From Piscinibacter defluvii (GTDB lineage: Bacteria; Pseudomonadota; Gammaproteobacteria; Burkholderiales; Burkholderiaceae_C): a DNA stretch of 64,000 nucleotides. Below the pieces are notes generated by a model that saw nothing but the letters and a program-made list of their open reading frames with translations, did not search any database and had not been told where the DNA came from. A program made the translations under genes and the position numbers. This document shows, one piece after another, positions 49,217 to 58,150 of this stretch (position 1 is the first letter of the stretch; each line of letters opens with the position of its first letter). The stretch covers positions 124,001-188,000 of the forward strand of contig NZ_RCHJ01000004.1 of assembly GCF_004011805.1 (NCBI RefSeq). The letters are read 5' to 3'.

Positions 49217-50809
49217 ATGGAGATCGTCGGCGACGAGGACAACGACACCCTGGACGGCACCGCCGGCAGCGACGTCATCCGGGGCCTGGGCGGGGCCGAC
49301 CTGCTGCGCGGCGGGGACGGCGACGACCTGCTGATCGGCGGCGCCGGAGCCGACATCCTCGGCGGAGGCAACGGCAACGACACGCTGGTGGCCGACCAGG
49401 GCGAGTTGCTCGACGGCGGCGCCGGCAACGACCTGCTGATCGGCGCCGGCCAGGCCGGGGTGATGTACGGCTACGACGGCGACGACCGCTTCGACCTGAA
49501 CGCCGTGACCAGCCTGGTGGCCTCGGACATCGAAGGCGGCGACGGCTTCGACAGCGTGGACCTGGTCAACGGCGACCTTCAGCTCGCGACCAGCCTGCCC
49601 CTGCGGGCGATCGAGCGGATCGACTCCACGGGAACCCACTTCCGTGGAACCCCGGGCGTGGACGTCTACGACTTCTTCTTTCTCGAGCCGTACTCGGGCA
49701 CCCTCGGCCGGCCGACGGCGCTGCTCGTGTCGGCCGGTGCCGGCAACGATGTCGTCGTCGCCCCGATGGCCGATCCGGGCAGTGTCATCCACGTCTTCAA
49801 CGGCGAGGCCGGCAACGATGCGCTCGACGGCGGCCCGGGCGGCGACCGCCTCAACGGCGGCGCCGACAACGATTCGCTGACCGGGTTCGACGGGGCCGAT
49901 ACCCTCGACGGCAGCGCCGGCATCGACAGCCTCGCGGGCTACGACGGCAACGACGTCTACGTGGTCGACCACCCGCTGGACATCGTCTTCGAGGCCGGCG
50001 ATACCGCCTTCGAGCTCGATACCGTGCGCGCCAGCGTGAGCTGGACGCTCGGCCCCGGGCTCGAGCGCCTGGTGCTGACCAGCGCCGCCGCGATCAACGG
50101 CACCGGCAATGCGCTGGCCAACCGGCTCACCGGCAACGCCGCGGCCAACGTGCTGAACGGCGGCACCGGGGCCGACACGCTGGTCGGCGGCGCGGGCAAC
50201 GACACCTATGTGGTGGACAACCCGGGCGACATCGTCAGCGAGACCGGCAGCGCCTCGAACGAGATCGACACCGTGCGCAGCAGCGTCGGCCGCACGCTCG
50301 GCGCCAACCTCGAGAAGCTGGTGCTGACCGGCAGCGCGGCGATCAACGGCACGGGCAACGTTCTGGCGAACACGCTCACCGGCAACAGCGCGGCCAACCT
50401 GCTGCGCGGCGGTGCCGGCCAGGACACGCTCACCGGCGGCGCCGGCAACGACACCCTGGAGGGCGGGCTCGGCAACGACCGGCTGGTCGGCGGCACCGGG
50501 CAGGACCTGTTCCGCTTTGCCAACACACCGGGCACCGACAACGCCGACCAGCTGCAGGGTTTCGTCGCCGCCGACGACAGCTTCCAGCTCGCCCGCACGG
50601 TGTTCAGCGCGATCGGCGTCGGCACGCTGGCGGCCGGCGCCTTCCGCGCCGGCACCGCCGCCGGCGACACGAACGACCGCATCGTCTACGACAGCGCGAG
50701 CGGACAGCTCTTCTACGACGCCGACGGCTCGGGCGCCGGCGCGCAGGTGCTGTTCGCCACCGTGACGGCGGGCACCGCGCTGACGGCGTCGGACTTCGTG
50801 ATCGTGTAG
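49217..50809 (+). CDS. RTX-type calcium-binding secreted protein (2)
   Basis: 530 residues, a shorter paralogue of the preceding protein. It has N-terminal nonapeptide repeats (LGGADLLRGGDGDDLLIGGA), a middle beta region (TGTHFRGTPGVDVYDFFF), two tandem blocks of the NGTGNALANRLTGNAAANVL kind, and the same C-terminal export region ending in LTASDFVIV. It starts at ATG 49217 with GGGAGG upstream, 83 bases after the first RTX gene. A tandem duplication followed by divergence, with the ends kept alike, is the simplest origin. Confidence 0.87.
   Translation: MEIVGDEDNDTLDGTAGSDVIRGLGGADLLRGGDGDDLLIGGAGADILGGGNGNDTLVADQGELLDGGAGNDLLIGAGQAGVMYGYDGDDRFDLNAVTSLVASDIEGGDGFDSVDLVNGDLQLATSLPLRAIERIDSTGTHFRGTPGVDVYDFFFLEPYSGTLGRPTALLVSAGAGNDVVVAPMADPGSVIHVFNGEAGNDALDGGPGGDRLNGGADNDSLTGFDGADTLDGSAGIDSLAGYDGNDVYVVDHPLDIVFEAGDTAFELDTVRASVSWTLGPGLERLVLTSAAAINGTGNALANRLTGNAAANVLNGGTGADTLVGGAGNDTYVVDNPGDIVSETGSASNEIDTVRSSVGRTLGANLEKLVLTGSAAINGTGNVLANTLTGNSAANLLRGGAGQDTLTGGAGNDTLEGGLGNDRLVGGTGQDLFRFANTPGTDNADQLQGFVAADDSFQLARTVFSAIGVGTLAAGAFRAGTAAGDTNDRIVYDSASGQLFYDADGSGAGAQVLFATVTAGTALTASDFVIV
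50546..50809 (+). repeat. Near-identical RTX 3' end, copy 2
   Basis: Partner of 48870-49133 at an offset of 1676 bases. Identity over the last 173 bases, including synonymous positions, points to recent duplication or gene conversion rather than protein-level selection alone. Confidence 0.85.
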
Positions 50810-50850
50810 CGGCCGGGTCGGGCCGGCGGGCGGGCTATGCTCCCCCGGCC

Positions 50851-51762
50851 ATGCCCGCCCTGTTCCTCTCCTACCGCCGCGCCGACAGTGCCGCCTGGTG
50901 CACCCGGCTGGGCCAGCACCTGAACCTGCGCTTCGGCGAGGACCTGGTGTTCCGCGACGTGGACGACCTCGCGCCCGGCGTGCGCTGGCAGCGCGAGATC
51001 GAGGCGGCACTGCGCGGCACGCAGGTGGTGCTGGTGCTGATCGGGCCGAAGTGGTTCGCGCCGCGCCAGCGCCGGCGGCTGGCCGACCCGCGCGACGTGC
51101 TGCGGCGCGAGATCGCCGCCGCGCTGGCCGGCCCGCGGCGCAAGGTGATCCCGGTGCTGGTGGGCGGCGCAAGGCTGCCGGCGCCCGAGGCGCTGCCGAG
51201 GCCGCTGCGCCGCCTGCTCGAATGGCAGGCCTGCCCGCTGCGCGATGCACACTGGCGGCACGACGTGGCCGCGCTGGTGGAGCGGCTGCGCGAACTGGTG
51301 CCGGCGCTGCGCCGCGGCACGCTGGGCGAGATCCATGCCGAGCTGTGGCAGCAGCAGGAGCGCTACTTCGCGCTGCTCGACGCCACGCCGGCCCGCGCCC
51401 TCGCGCAGGCGCGGCGCACGCTGCGCCTGCTCGACCGCGTCTGCCCGCGCCACCCGCAGGACGGCGACCTGCAGCTCACGCGCGGCTACGGCCACAAGAA
51501 CGTCGCCCAGGCGCTGCAGCGGCTGGGCCGCGGCGACGAGGCCGGCGCCGCGCTCGACGCCGCCGAGCGCACCTTCCGCACGGCGCTGGCCGAACGCCCG
51601 GCCGATGCCGGCGCGTGGAACGGCCTGGGCAGCGTGCTGGCCCTGCGCGGCCGGCTGCGCGAGGCACTGCGCTGCGTCGACAAGGCGCTGAAGCTGCTGC
51701 CCGACTACCCGGCCGCCCGGGAGGACCGGGCCGGGCTGCTGGCGGCGCTCGGGCGCGGCTGA
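50851..51762 (+). CDS. TIR-domain protein with C-terminal TPRs
   Basis: 303 residues. The TIR domain (about 3-140) has ALFLSYRRADS, FRDVDDLAPGVRW, VVLVLIGPKWF and the candidate catalytic glutamate E88 in DVLRREIAAAL. Helical TPR-type repeats occupy about 160-300 (YGHKNVAQALQRLGRGDEAG, AWNGLGSVLALRGRLREAL). Bacterial TIR domains of this form can cleave or cyclise NAD, or act as adaptors. It lies 41 bases after the second RTX gene and on the same strand, so it may be read from the same transcript. There is no signal peptide. Confidence 0.85.
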   Translation: MPALFLSYRRADSAAWCTRLGQHLNLRFGEDLVFRDVDDLAPGVRWQREIEAALRGTQVVLVLIGPKWFAPRQRRRLADPRDVLRREIAAALAGPRRKVIPVLVGGARLPAPEALPRPLRRLLEWQACPLRDAHWRHDVAALVERLRELVPALRRGTLGEIHAELWQQQERYFALLDATPARALAQARRTLRLLDRVCPRHPQDGDLQLTRGYGHKNVAQALQRLGRGDEAGAALDAAERTFRTALAERPADAGAWNGLGSVLALRGRLREALRCVDKALKLLPDYPAAREDRAGLLAALGRG

Positions 51763-51816
51763 CAAGCCGTGACCGGGCGCGGCGTATCCTCGCCCTCCCC
51801 GCCGACCGCGCCGCCG

Positions 51817-53094
51817 ATGACCGACCCCGCCCTGACCGCCCCGACCCTCGTCACCACGCTGCCCGACGGCGTGCGCCTGGTCGCCGTGCCGCTGCCGCTG
51901 CCCACGGTCAGCGTCAGCGTGTTCGTGCGCGCCGGCAGCCTGCACGAGACGCGCCTCGCCAGCGGCATCGGCCACGTGATCGAGCACATGGCCTTCAAGG
52001 GCACGGCCACGCGCGACGCGGCACGCATCAACCTCGACGCCGAGCGGCTCGGCGCCGAGGTCAACGCGCACACCGACAAGGACCACACCGCCTTCCACAT
52101 GCACGGCCTGGCGCGCGACGCGGCCGCGTTCGTCGCGATGCTGGGCGACATCGTGCGCCACGCCGCCTTTCCGGCCGACGAGCTGGAGCGCGAGCGCCAG
52201 GTGCTGCTGCACGAGTTCACCGACGACGAGGACGACCCGCTGGCCAGCGCCTTCCGCCTGTTCGACAAGGCCTGCTTCGGCACACACCCGGCGGCCCAGC
52301 CGGTGATCGGCACGCGGCGCAACATCGAGCGCTTCACCCGCGCCGACCTGGTGGCGCATGTGCAGCGCCTGTACAGCGGCGCCAACCTGATCGTCGGCGT
52401 GGCCGGCGGCATCGCGCCCGACGCGCTGCTCAAGGCCACCGAGGCCGCCTTCGGCGACATGCCTCGCGGCACACCCAACCGCGTCGAGCCGCCGGCCTAC
52501 GAGGGCGGCATCCGCACGCTGCGCCTGGCCGGCAGCAGCCAGACCCACGCGGTGCTCGGCTTCCCGCTGCCCGGACTGGCGGCCGAGGACATGGCCGGCA
52601 GCGTGGCGGCGGGCGTGCTGGGCGACGGCATGAGTTCCCCGCTGCTGGCCGAGCTGCGCGAGCGGCGCGGCCTGGCCTACTACACCGCCTGCTCGGCCGA
52701 TGTGTACGACGGCTTCGGCCAGTTCGTCATCGAGGCCTCGACGGCGCCGGAGCAGCTCGACGAGCTGCTGACCCAGACCATGCGGCTGCTGCGCACGCAT
52801 GCCCGGCAGGTGGCGCCGCTGGACCTGGAGCGGGCCCAGAACCAGATCACCGTGCGCCGCCTGCGCGCGCTCGAGCGGCCCTACCGCCGGCTGGAGGACG
52901 CCGCGCTCGACCTGTTCGCGCTCGGCCGCGTGCGCAGCGAGGCCGAGCGGCTGGCCCAGCTGCGCGCCGTCGGCACGCGCGAGGTGCGCGCCGCCTTCGA
53001 GGGCATGCTGGCGGCCGGCGTGTCGCTCGCGCTGTCGGGCCAGGTGGGCCGTGCGGCGAGCGAAAGGGCGAGGGCTTTGCTCGACCAGGCTTGA
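51817..53094 (+). CDS. M16-family zinc peptidase (pitrilysin/processing-peptidase type)
   Basis: 425 residues with the inverted zinc motif HVIEH (H53, E56, H57) and distal ligand E133 in LLHEFTDDEDDP. The C-terminal half has the substrate-cradle block SSPLLAELRERRGLAYYT. This single-chain size is that of bacterial processing-peptidase-like M16B enzymes. ATG 51817 was chosen over an ATG 48 bases upstream whose extra residues are low-complexity. No signal peptide. It is upstream of hoxF on the same strand (60-base gap), but a link to hydrogenase is not evident. Confidence 0.88.
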   Translation: MTDPALTAPTLVTTLPDGVRLVAVPLPLPTVSVSVFVRAGSLHETRLASGIGHVIEHMAFKGTATRDAARINLDAERLGAEVNAHTDKDHTAFHMHGLARDAAAFVAMLGDIVRHAAFPADELERERQVLLHEFTDDEDDPLASAFRLFDKACFGTHPAAQPVIGTRRNIERFTRADLVAHVQRLYSGANLIVGVAGGIAPDALLKATEAAFGDMPRGTPNRVEPPAYEGGIRTLRLAGSSQTHAVLGFPLPGLAAEDMAGSVAAGVLGDGMSSPLLAELRERRGLAYYTACSADVYDGFGQFVIEASTAPEQLDELLTQTMRLLRTHARQVAPLDLERAQNQITVRRLRALERPYRRLEDAALDLFALGRVRSEAERLAQLRAVGTREVRAAFEGMLAAGVSLALSGQVGRAASERARALLDQA

Positions 53095-53154
53095 CCGCGC
53101 CCGCTGAGCGATGTCAAGGTCGGGCCTCCGACCGCAAGGTCCAATCGCCTCGCC

Positions 53155-54969
53155 ATGACCGCCACGCAGGACGAGATCGTCGAGCAGGTGCTCAACCGCC
53201 GCGGCCGGCGCCGCGACCAGCTGGTGCAGATCCTGCGCGAGGTGCAGGCGCACACGCACTGGTTGCCGCGCGAGCTGCTCGCGCGCATCGGCGCGGGGGT
53301 CGGGCTGAGCGCGGCGGTCGTCGAGGGCGTGGCCGGCTTCTACCGCTTCTTCCACCTGCGGCCGGTGGGGCGCTACCACCTGCTGTTCAGCGACAACGTG
53401 ATCGAGCGCCAGGCCGGCAGCCGCGTGCTCGCGCGCGACCTGTGCCGGCGGCTGTGGATCGAGCCCGGCAAGGTCAGCGAGGACGGCCTCGTCAGCGTCG
53501 GCTTCTGTTCCGACATCGGCCTGGGCGACCAGGGCCCGGCGCTGCTGGTCAACCAGCACCAGGTGCTGACGCGGCTGGACAGCCAGCGCATCTACGAGAT
53601 CGCCGACCTGGTGCGCGCGCAGGTGCCGCCCGCGCAGTGGCCGGCCGACTGGCAGCGCATCGACGACCAGGTGCGCCGCGCCGACGTGCTGCTCGCCGCG
53701 CCGCCCGCGCAGGGCGAGGCGATCCGCGCCGCGCTGGCGCGCGGAGCCGACGCGACGCTGCAGGAACTGCGTCAGTCCGGCCTGCGCGGCCGCGGCGGGG
53801 CCGGCTTCGACACCGCCCTGAAGTGGACGCTGTGCCGCCAGGCGCCGGTGCCCGAGGGCGGCACGCGCGTGGTGGTGTGCAACGCCGACGAGGGCGAGCC
53901 CGGCACCTTCAAGGACCGCGTGCTGCTGCGGCGCCACTTCGACGCCGTGCTCGAGGGCATGACGGTCGGCGCCTTCGTGCTCGGCGCGCGCCAGGGCTTC
54001 GTCTACCTGCGCGGCGAGTACCGCTGGATGCTCGAGTCGCTCGAGGCCGTGCTGGCCGCACGCCGCGCCGCCGGGCTGCTGGGCCTGCGCATCGCCGGCC
54101 AGGCCGGCTTCGACTTCGACGTCGCGATCCACCTCGGCGCCGGCGCCTACGTGTGCGGCGAGGAGAGCTCGCTGATCGAGTCGCTCGAGGGCAAGCGCGG
54201 CACGCCGCGCATCCGCCCGCCCTTCCCGGTCGAAAGCGGCTACCTGGGCCAGCCGACCGTGGTCAACAACGTCGAGACCTGGTGCGCCGCGGCGCAAATC
54301 GCGCAGCGCGGCGGCGCCTGGTGGGCCGCGCTCGGCGTGCCGGGCAGCAGCGGCACCAAGATCCACTCGGTCAGCGGCGACTGCGAGCGCCCCGGGCTGT
54401 ACGAGTACCCGTTCGGGGTCAGCGTCGAGCAGATCCTGGCCGACTGCGGCGCGAGCGAGGTGCAGGCGGTGCAGGTCGGCGGCCCCTCGGGGCAGACCCT
54501 GGCGGCGCACGAGTTCGGCCGCCGCATCGCCTTCGACGACGTGCCGACCGCCGGCGCCTTCATGGTGTTCGACGCGCGGCGCGACCTGTTCGAGGTGGCG
54601 CGCGGCTTCGCCCAGTTCTTCGCCCACGAGAGCTGCGGCTTCTGCACGCCCTGCCGCGTCGGCACCGAGCTGATCGTGCGGCGCATGGACAAGCTCGCCG
54701 AAGGCCACGGCTCGCTGTTCGACGAGGCCGAGCTGCGCGACCTCGACCGTCTGCTGCACGGCAGCACCCACTGCGGCCTGGGCGCGACCGCGGCCAACCC
54801 GCTGCGCCACACGATCGACCGCTTCCGCCCGGCCTACCTGCGCCGCCTGCAGTCGCCCGACTTCGTGCCCGGCTTCGACCCGGACGCCGAGCTGGCCAGC
54901 GCGCGGCGGGTCACGCGGCGCCACGACCCCGGCGACGAACTCGCCCACGCCCCCCGCATCGCACCATGA
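53155..54969 (+). CDS. hoxF: NAD-reducing hydrogenase diaphorase subunit HoxF
   Basis: 604 residues, the NADH/FMN subunit of a bidirectional cytoplasmic [NiFe] hydrogenase. The N-terminal NuoE-like domain (1-170) has lost most cluster ligands; of the usual four cysteines only one (VGFCSDIG) is evident. The NuoF-like part has the FMN/NADH motifs GLRGRGGAGFDTALKW, NADEGEPGTFKDR and GAYVCGEESSLIESLEG, and the [4Fe-4S] motif ESCGFCTPCRVGTE with a late cysteine in HCGLG. The stop overlaps the hoxU start by 4 bases. Confidence 0.94.
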   Translation: MTATQDEIVEQVLNRRGRRRDQLVQILREVQAHTHWLPRELLARIGAGVGLSAAVVEGVAGFYRFFHLRPVGRYHLLFSDNVIERQAGSRVLARDLCRRLWIEPGKVSEDGLVSVGFCSDIGLGDQGPALLVNQHQVLTRLDSQRIYEIADLVRAQVPPAQWPADWQRIDDQVRRADVLLAAPPAQGEAIRAALARGADATLQELRQSGLRGRGGAGFDTALKWTLCRQAPVPEGGTRVVVCNADEGEPGTFKDRVLLRRHFDAVLEGMTVGAFVLGARQGFVYLRGEYRWMLESLEAVLAARRAAGLLGLRIAGQAGFDFDVAIHLGAGAYVCGEESSLIESLEGKRGTPRIRPPFPVESGYLGQPTVVNNVETWCAAAQIAQRGGAWWAALGVPGSSGTKIHSVSGDCERPGLYEYPFGVSVEQILADCGASEVQAVQVGGPSGQTLAAHEFGRRIAFDDVPTAGAFMVFDARRDLFEVARGFAQFFAHESCGFCTPCRVGTELIVRRMDKLAEGHGSLFDEAELRDLDRLLHGSTHCGLGATAANPLRHTIDRFRPAYLRRLQSPDFVPGFDPDAELASARRVTRRHDPGDELAHAPRIAP

Positions 54970-55667
54970 GCAACAGCTTCCAGCTCGACGGCGCCGAGGT
55001 GCCGTTCGAACCCGGCGACACGCTGATGCAGGCCGCGCGGCGCGCCGGCCACTACGTGCCGCACCTGTGCTGGCATGAGCGGCTCGGTCAGAGCGGTGCC
55101 TGCCGGGTGTGCACCGTGGAGGTGACCGACGCGAAGGGCCATGTGCGCAAGGCGGCGGCCTGCACCACGCGCGCCGCGCCGGGCGACCGCGTCGCCAACC
55201 GCACACCCGAGCGCGACGCCGACCGCCGCCTGCTGCTGCAGATGCTGTTCGTCGAGGGCAACCACTTCTGCCCCTCGTGCGAGAAGAGCGGCAACTGCCT
55301 GCTGCAGGCCACCGCCTACGAGATGGGCATGCTCGGGCCGCAGTTCGAGGAGTTCTATCCGCACCGGCCGGTGGACGCGAGCCACCCGACGATGTGGCTG
55401 GACCTGAACCGCTGCATCCTCTGCAAGCTGTGCGTGCGCGCCAGCCACGAGGTGGACGGCAAGGACGTGTTCGCGATCGGCGGGCACGGCATCGGCGCGC
55501 ACCTGATCGTCAACTCGCCGACCGGCAAGCTGGGCGACAGCAGCTTCGCCGAGGGCGACTTCGCGGCCAGCGTCTGCCCGGTGGGCGCGATCCTGCCCAA
55601 GCGGCGCGGCTTCGTGGTGCCGATCGGGCAGCGGCGTTTCGACAAGGCGCCGGTGTCGGAGGAATAG
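54966..55667 (+). CDS. hoxU: NAD-reducing hydrogenase diaphorase subunit HoxU
   Basis: 233 residues, the electron-wire subunit homologous to the N-terminus of NuoG. The [2Fe-2S] ligands are in CWHERLGQSGACRVC with a fourth cysteine in AACTTR. A His-Cys3 [4Fe-4S] site follows in NHFCPSCEKSGNC, and a further cluster motif in CILCKLCVRASHE with CPVGAI. It links HoxF to the hydrogenase module. Its stop lies inside the strong ribosome-binding site (GGAGGAATAG) of hoxY. Confidence 0.95.
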   Translation: MSNSFQLDGAEVPFEPGDTLMQAARRAGHYVPHLCWHERLGQSGACRVCTVEVTDAKGHVRKAAACTTRAAPGDRVANRTPERDADRRLLLQMLFVEGNHFCPSCEKSGNCLLQATAYEMGMLGPQFEEFYPHRPVDASHPTMWLDLNRCILCKLCVRASHEVDGKDVFAIGGHGIGAHLIVNSPTGKLGDSSFAEGDFAASVCPVGAILPKRRGFVVPIGQRRFDKAPVSEE

Positions 55668-55670
55668 GGC

Positions 55671-56210
55671 ATGGGCAAACCCCGCATCGCGACGGTGTCG
55701 CTGGCCGGCTGCTTCGGCTGCCACATGTCCTTCCTCGACATCGACGAACGCCTGTTCACGCTGGCCGAGATCGTCGAGTTCGACCGCAGCCCGCTCACCG
55801 ACATCAAGCACTGCGGGCCCTGCGACATCGGCCTGATCGAGGGCGGGCTGTGCAATGCCGAGAACGTGCACGTGCTGCGCGAGTTCCGCGCGGCGTGCAA
55901 GACCCTCGTGGCGGTCGGCGCCTGCGCGATCAACGGCGGGCTGCCGGCGCAGCGCAACGCGCTGGACATCGGGCGCATCCTGACCGAGGTCTACGACTCG
56001 CGGCCCGGCCTCGCCGCCGACAGCGCGGTGCCCGACGACCCCGAGCTGCCGCTGCCGCTGGCCAAGGTGCACCCGATCCACGAGGTGGTGCATGTCGACC
56101 ATTTCCTGCCCGGCTGCCCGCCCGGCGCGGACGCGATCTGGGCCTGCGTCACCGCACTGCTCGAGGGCCGGCGGCCGGCGCTCGGCCATGGGCTGATCCA
56201 CTATGACTGA
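55671..56210 (+). CDS. hoxY: NAD-reducing hydrogenase small subunit HoxY
   Basis: 179 residues, the short small subunit of group 3d [NiFe] hydrogenases with a single proximal [4Fe-4S] cluster. Ligands are in LAGCFGCHMS, VGACAING and LPGCPPGAD. There is no Tat signal, so the enzyme is cytoplasmic. It overlaps hoxH by 8 bases. Confidence 0.95.
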   Translation: MGKPRIATVSLAGCFGCHMSFLDIDERLFTLAEIVEFDRSPLTDIKHCGPCDIGLIEGGLCNAENVHVLREFRAACKTLVAVGACAINGGLPAQRNALDIGRILTEVYDSRPGLAADSAVPDDPELPLPLAKVHPIHEVVHVDHFLPGCPPGADAIWACVTALLEGRRPALGHGLIHYD

Positions 56211-57696
56211 CGCGCGCTCACCGGCACTCCGAAGGGTCGCGATCGACCCGGTCTCGCGGGTCGAGGGCCATGGCAAGGTCACCCTGCTGCTGGACGAGCA
56301 CAACCGCGTGCAGCAGGCGCGGCTGCACATCGTCGAGTTCCGCGGCTTCGAGAGCTTCATCGTCGGCCGGCCCTACTGGGAAGTGCCGGTCATGGTGCAG
56401 CGCCTGTGCGGCATCTGCCCGGTGTCGCACCACCTGGCGGCGAGCAAGGCGATCGACCACGCACTCGGCATCCGGCAGCTGCCGCCCACCGCCGAGACGA
56501 TGCGCCGGCTGATGCACTACGGCCAGATCATGCAGTCGCACGCGCTGCACTTCTTCCACCTCAGCTCGCCGGACCTGCTGTTCGGCTTCGACAGCGCCGT
56601 CGCCAGGCGCAACATCGTCGGCGTGGCGGCCGCCCACCCGGACATCGCGCGCCAGGGCGTGCTGCTGCGCAAGTACGGGCAGGAGGTGATCCGCCTGACT
56701 GCCGGCAAGCGCGTGCACGGCAGCGGCTCGGTGCCCGGCGGCGTGAATCGTCACCTGACGCGCGAGGAGCGCGACGGCCTGGCGGCGCAGGCACCGCAGA
56801 TGCTCGACTGGTGCGAGCAGGCGGTCGACCTGGTGGCGACGCTGCATGCGCAGAATCCGGCGCTGTACGACGGCTTCGGGCGGCTGCGCAGCTCGTTCCT
56901 GTCGCTGGTGCGGCCGCGCGACGGCGCGATGGAACTCTACGACGGCGTGCTGCGCGCGCGTGATGCCGACGGCGCCACCTTCCTCGACGGCGCCGACGTG
57001 CAGGGCTACCTCGACCTGATCGAGGAGGAGACGCGGCCCTGGAGCTACATGAAGTTCCCGCACCTGCGCGCGCTCGGGCGCGAGGCCGGCTGGTACCGCG
57101 TCGGCCCGCTGGCGCGGCTGCAGACCTGCGACCTGATCGACACGCCGCGTGCCGAGGCGCAGCGGCAACGGTTTCTCGCCCGCGGGCCGGTGCATGCCAC
57201 GCTCGCCTACCACTGGGCGCGCATGATCGAGATGCTGCACGCGATGGAGGTGATCGCGCGCCTGCTCGACGAGCCGGCGCTGCTCGAGGGGGAACTGACC
57301 GCGCCGCTGCCGGCCGAGCGCCCCGCCAAGCGCGAGGGCGTCGGCGTGATCGAGGCGCCGCGCGGCACGCTGATCCACCACTACACGATCGGCGACGACG
57401 ACCTGATCACCTGGTGCAACCTGATCGTCAGCACCACCCACAACAACCAGGCGATGAACGAATCGGTGCGCGCGGTGGCGGCGCAGTACTTCGACGGCCG
57501 CGAGGTCAGCGAAGGCCTGCTGAACCACCTCGAGGTGGCGATCCGCGCCTACGACCCCTGCCTGAGCTGCGCCACGCACGCGCTCGGGCAGATGCCGCTG
57601 GAGGTGAACCTGGTCGACGCGGACGAGCGGCTCGTCGATGCCGTCGTGCGGCATGGCGACGGCCGCTTCGAACGCCTGGACCCGGCCTGCGCGTGA
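56203..57696 (+). CDS. hoxH: NAD-reducing hydrogenase large subunit HoxH
   Basis: 497 residues carrying the [NiFe] active site. The N-terminal ligand motif is RLCGICPVSHH (C69, C72); the C-terminal motif is DPCLSCATH (C453, C456, H459). A 38-residue tail after H459 must be removed by an endopeptidase for nickel-loaded maturation; hoxW directly downstream encodes that protease. The intact ligands argue for a functional enzyme. Confidence 0.96.
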   Translation: MTDARSPALRRVAIDPVSRVEGHGKVTLLLDEHNRVQQARLHIVEFRGFESFIVGRPYWEVPVMVQRLCGICPVSHHLAASKAIDHALGIRQLPPTAETMRRLMHYGQIMQSHALHFFHLSSPDLLFGFDSAVARRNIVGVAAAHPDIARQGVLLRKYGQEVIRLTAGKRVHGSGSVPGGVNRHLTREERDGLAAQAPQMLDWCEQAVDLVATLHAQNPALYDGFGRLRSSFLSLVRPRDGAMELYDGVLRARDADGATFLDGADVQGYLDLIEEETRPWSYMKFPHLRALGREAGWYRVGPLARLQTCDLIDTPRAEAQRQRFLARGPVHATLAYHWARMIEMLHAMEVIARLLDEPALLEGELTAPLPAERPAKREGVGVIEAPRGTLIHHYTIGDDDLITWCNLIVSTTHNNQAMNESVRAVAAQYFDGREVSEGLLNHLEVAIRAYDPCLSCATHALGQMPLEVNLVDADERLVDAVVRHGDGRFERLDPACA

Positions 57697-58142
57697 CCGC
57701 CCCCCTGCTGGTGATCGCCGTCGGCAACCGCAGCCGCGGCGACGACGCGCTCGGGCCGCTGCTGCTCGACGCGCTGCGCGCCGGCGCGCCGGACGGTGTC
57801 GAGCTGCTCGAGGAGTTCCAGTTGCAGGTGGAGCACGCGCTCGACCTGGTCGGCCGGCGCGCGGTGCTGTTCGTCGATGCCTCGCGCGCGCCGGTGCCCG
57901 GCGGCGCGCAGCTCGCCGCGCTGGCGCCGCAACACGGCCACCCGCCGGCCAGCCACGCGCTCGCACCGGCCGCGGTGCTCGGGGTGTTCGAGCAGGTGCA
58001 GGGCCAGAGGCCGCCCCCGGCCTGGCTGCTGGCCGTCCAGGGCGAGGCCTTCGGGCTGGGAGAGGGCCTCGGCGACGCGGCTCGCCAGCACCTGGCCCGC
58101 GCGATCGAACTCACCCGGGCCTGGCTGGAGGAGCGTCGCTGA
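57693..58142 (+). CDS. hoxW: Hydrogenase maturation endopeptidase HoxW
   Basis: 149 residues of the HyaD/HoxW family. LVIAVGNRSRGDDALGPLLL contains the GN-SRGDD motif that senses bound nickel, followed by EEFQLQVEHALDL and LFVDASRAP. It cleaves the HoxH tail. The GTG start overlaps the hoxH stop (GTGA). It is the last gene of the operon; a MITE-like repeat follows after 8 bases. Confidence 0.93.
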   Translation: MTAPLLVIAVGNRSRGDDALGPLLLDALRAGAPDGVELLEEFQLQVEHALDLVGRRAVLFVDASRAPVPGGAQLAALAPQHGHPPASHALAPAAVLGVFEQVQGQRPPPAWLLAVQGEAFGLGEGLGDAARQHLARAIELTRAWLEERR

Positions 58143-58150
58143 ACAGGGCA

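Noticed and set aside
45864-50809. Regular short repeats resembling a CRISPR or satellite array
   Set aside because: The periodicity is in multiples of three, follows the RTX nonapeptide code and has no constant repeat with variable spacers.
51769-51817. An upstream ATG for the M16 peptidase
   Set aside because: It would add a short S/P-rich stretch not typical of the family and starts only 7 bases after the preceding stop; the ATG at 51817 gives a normal N-terminus.
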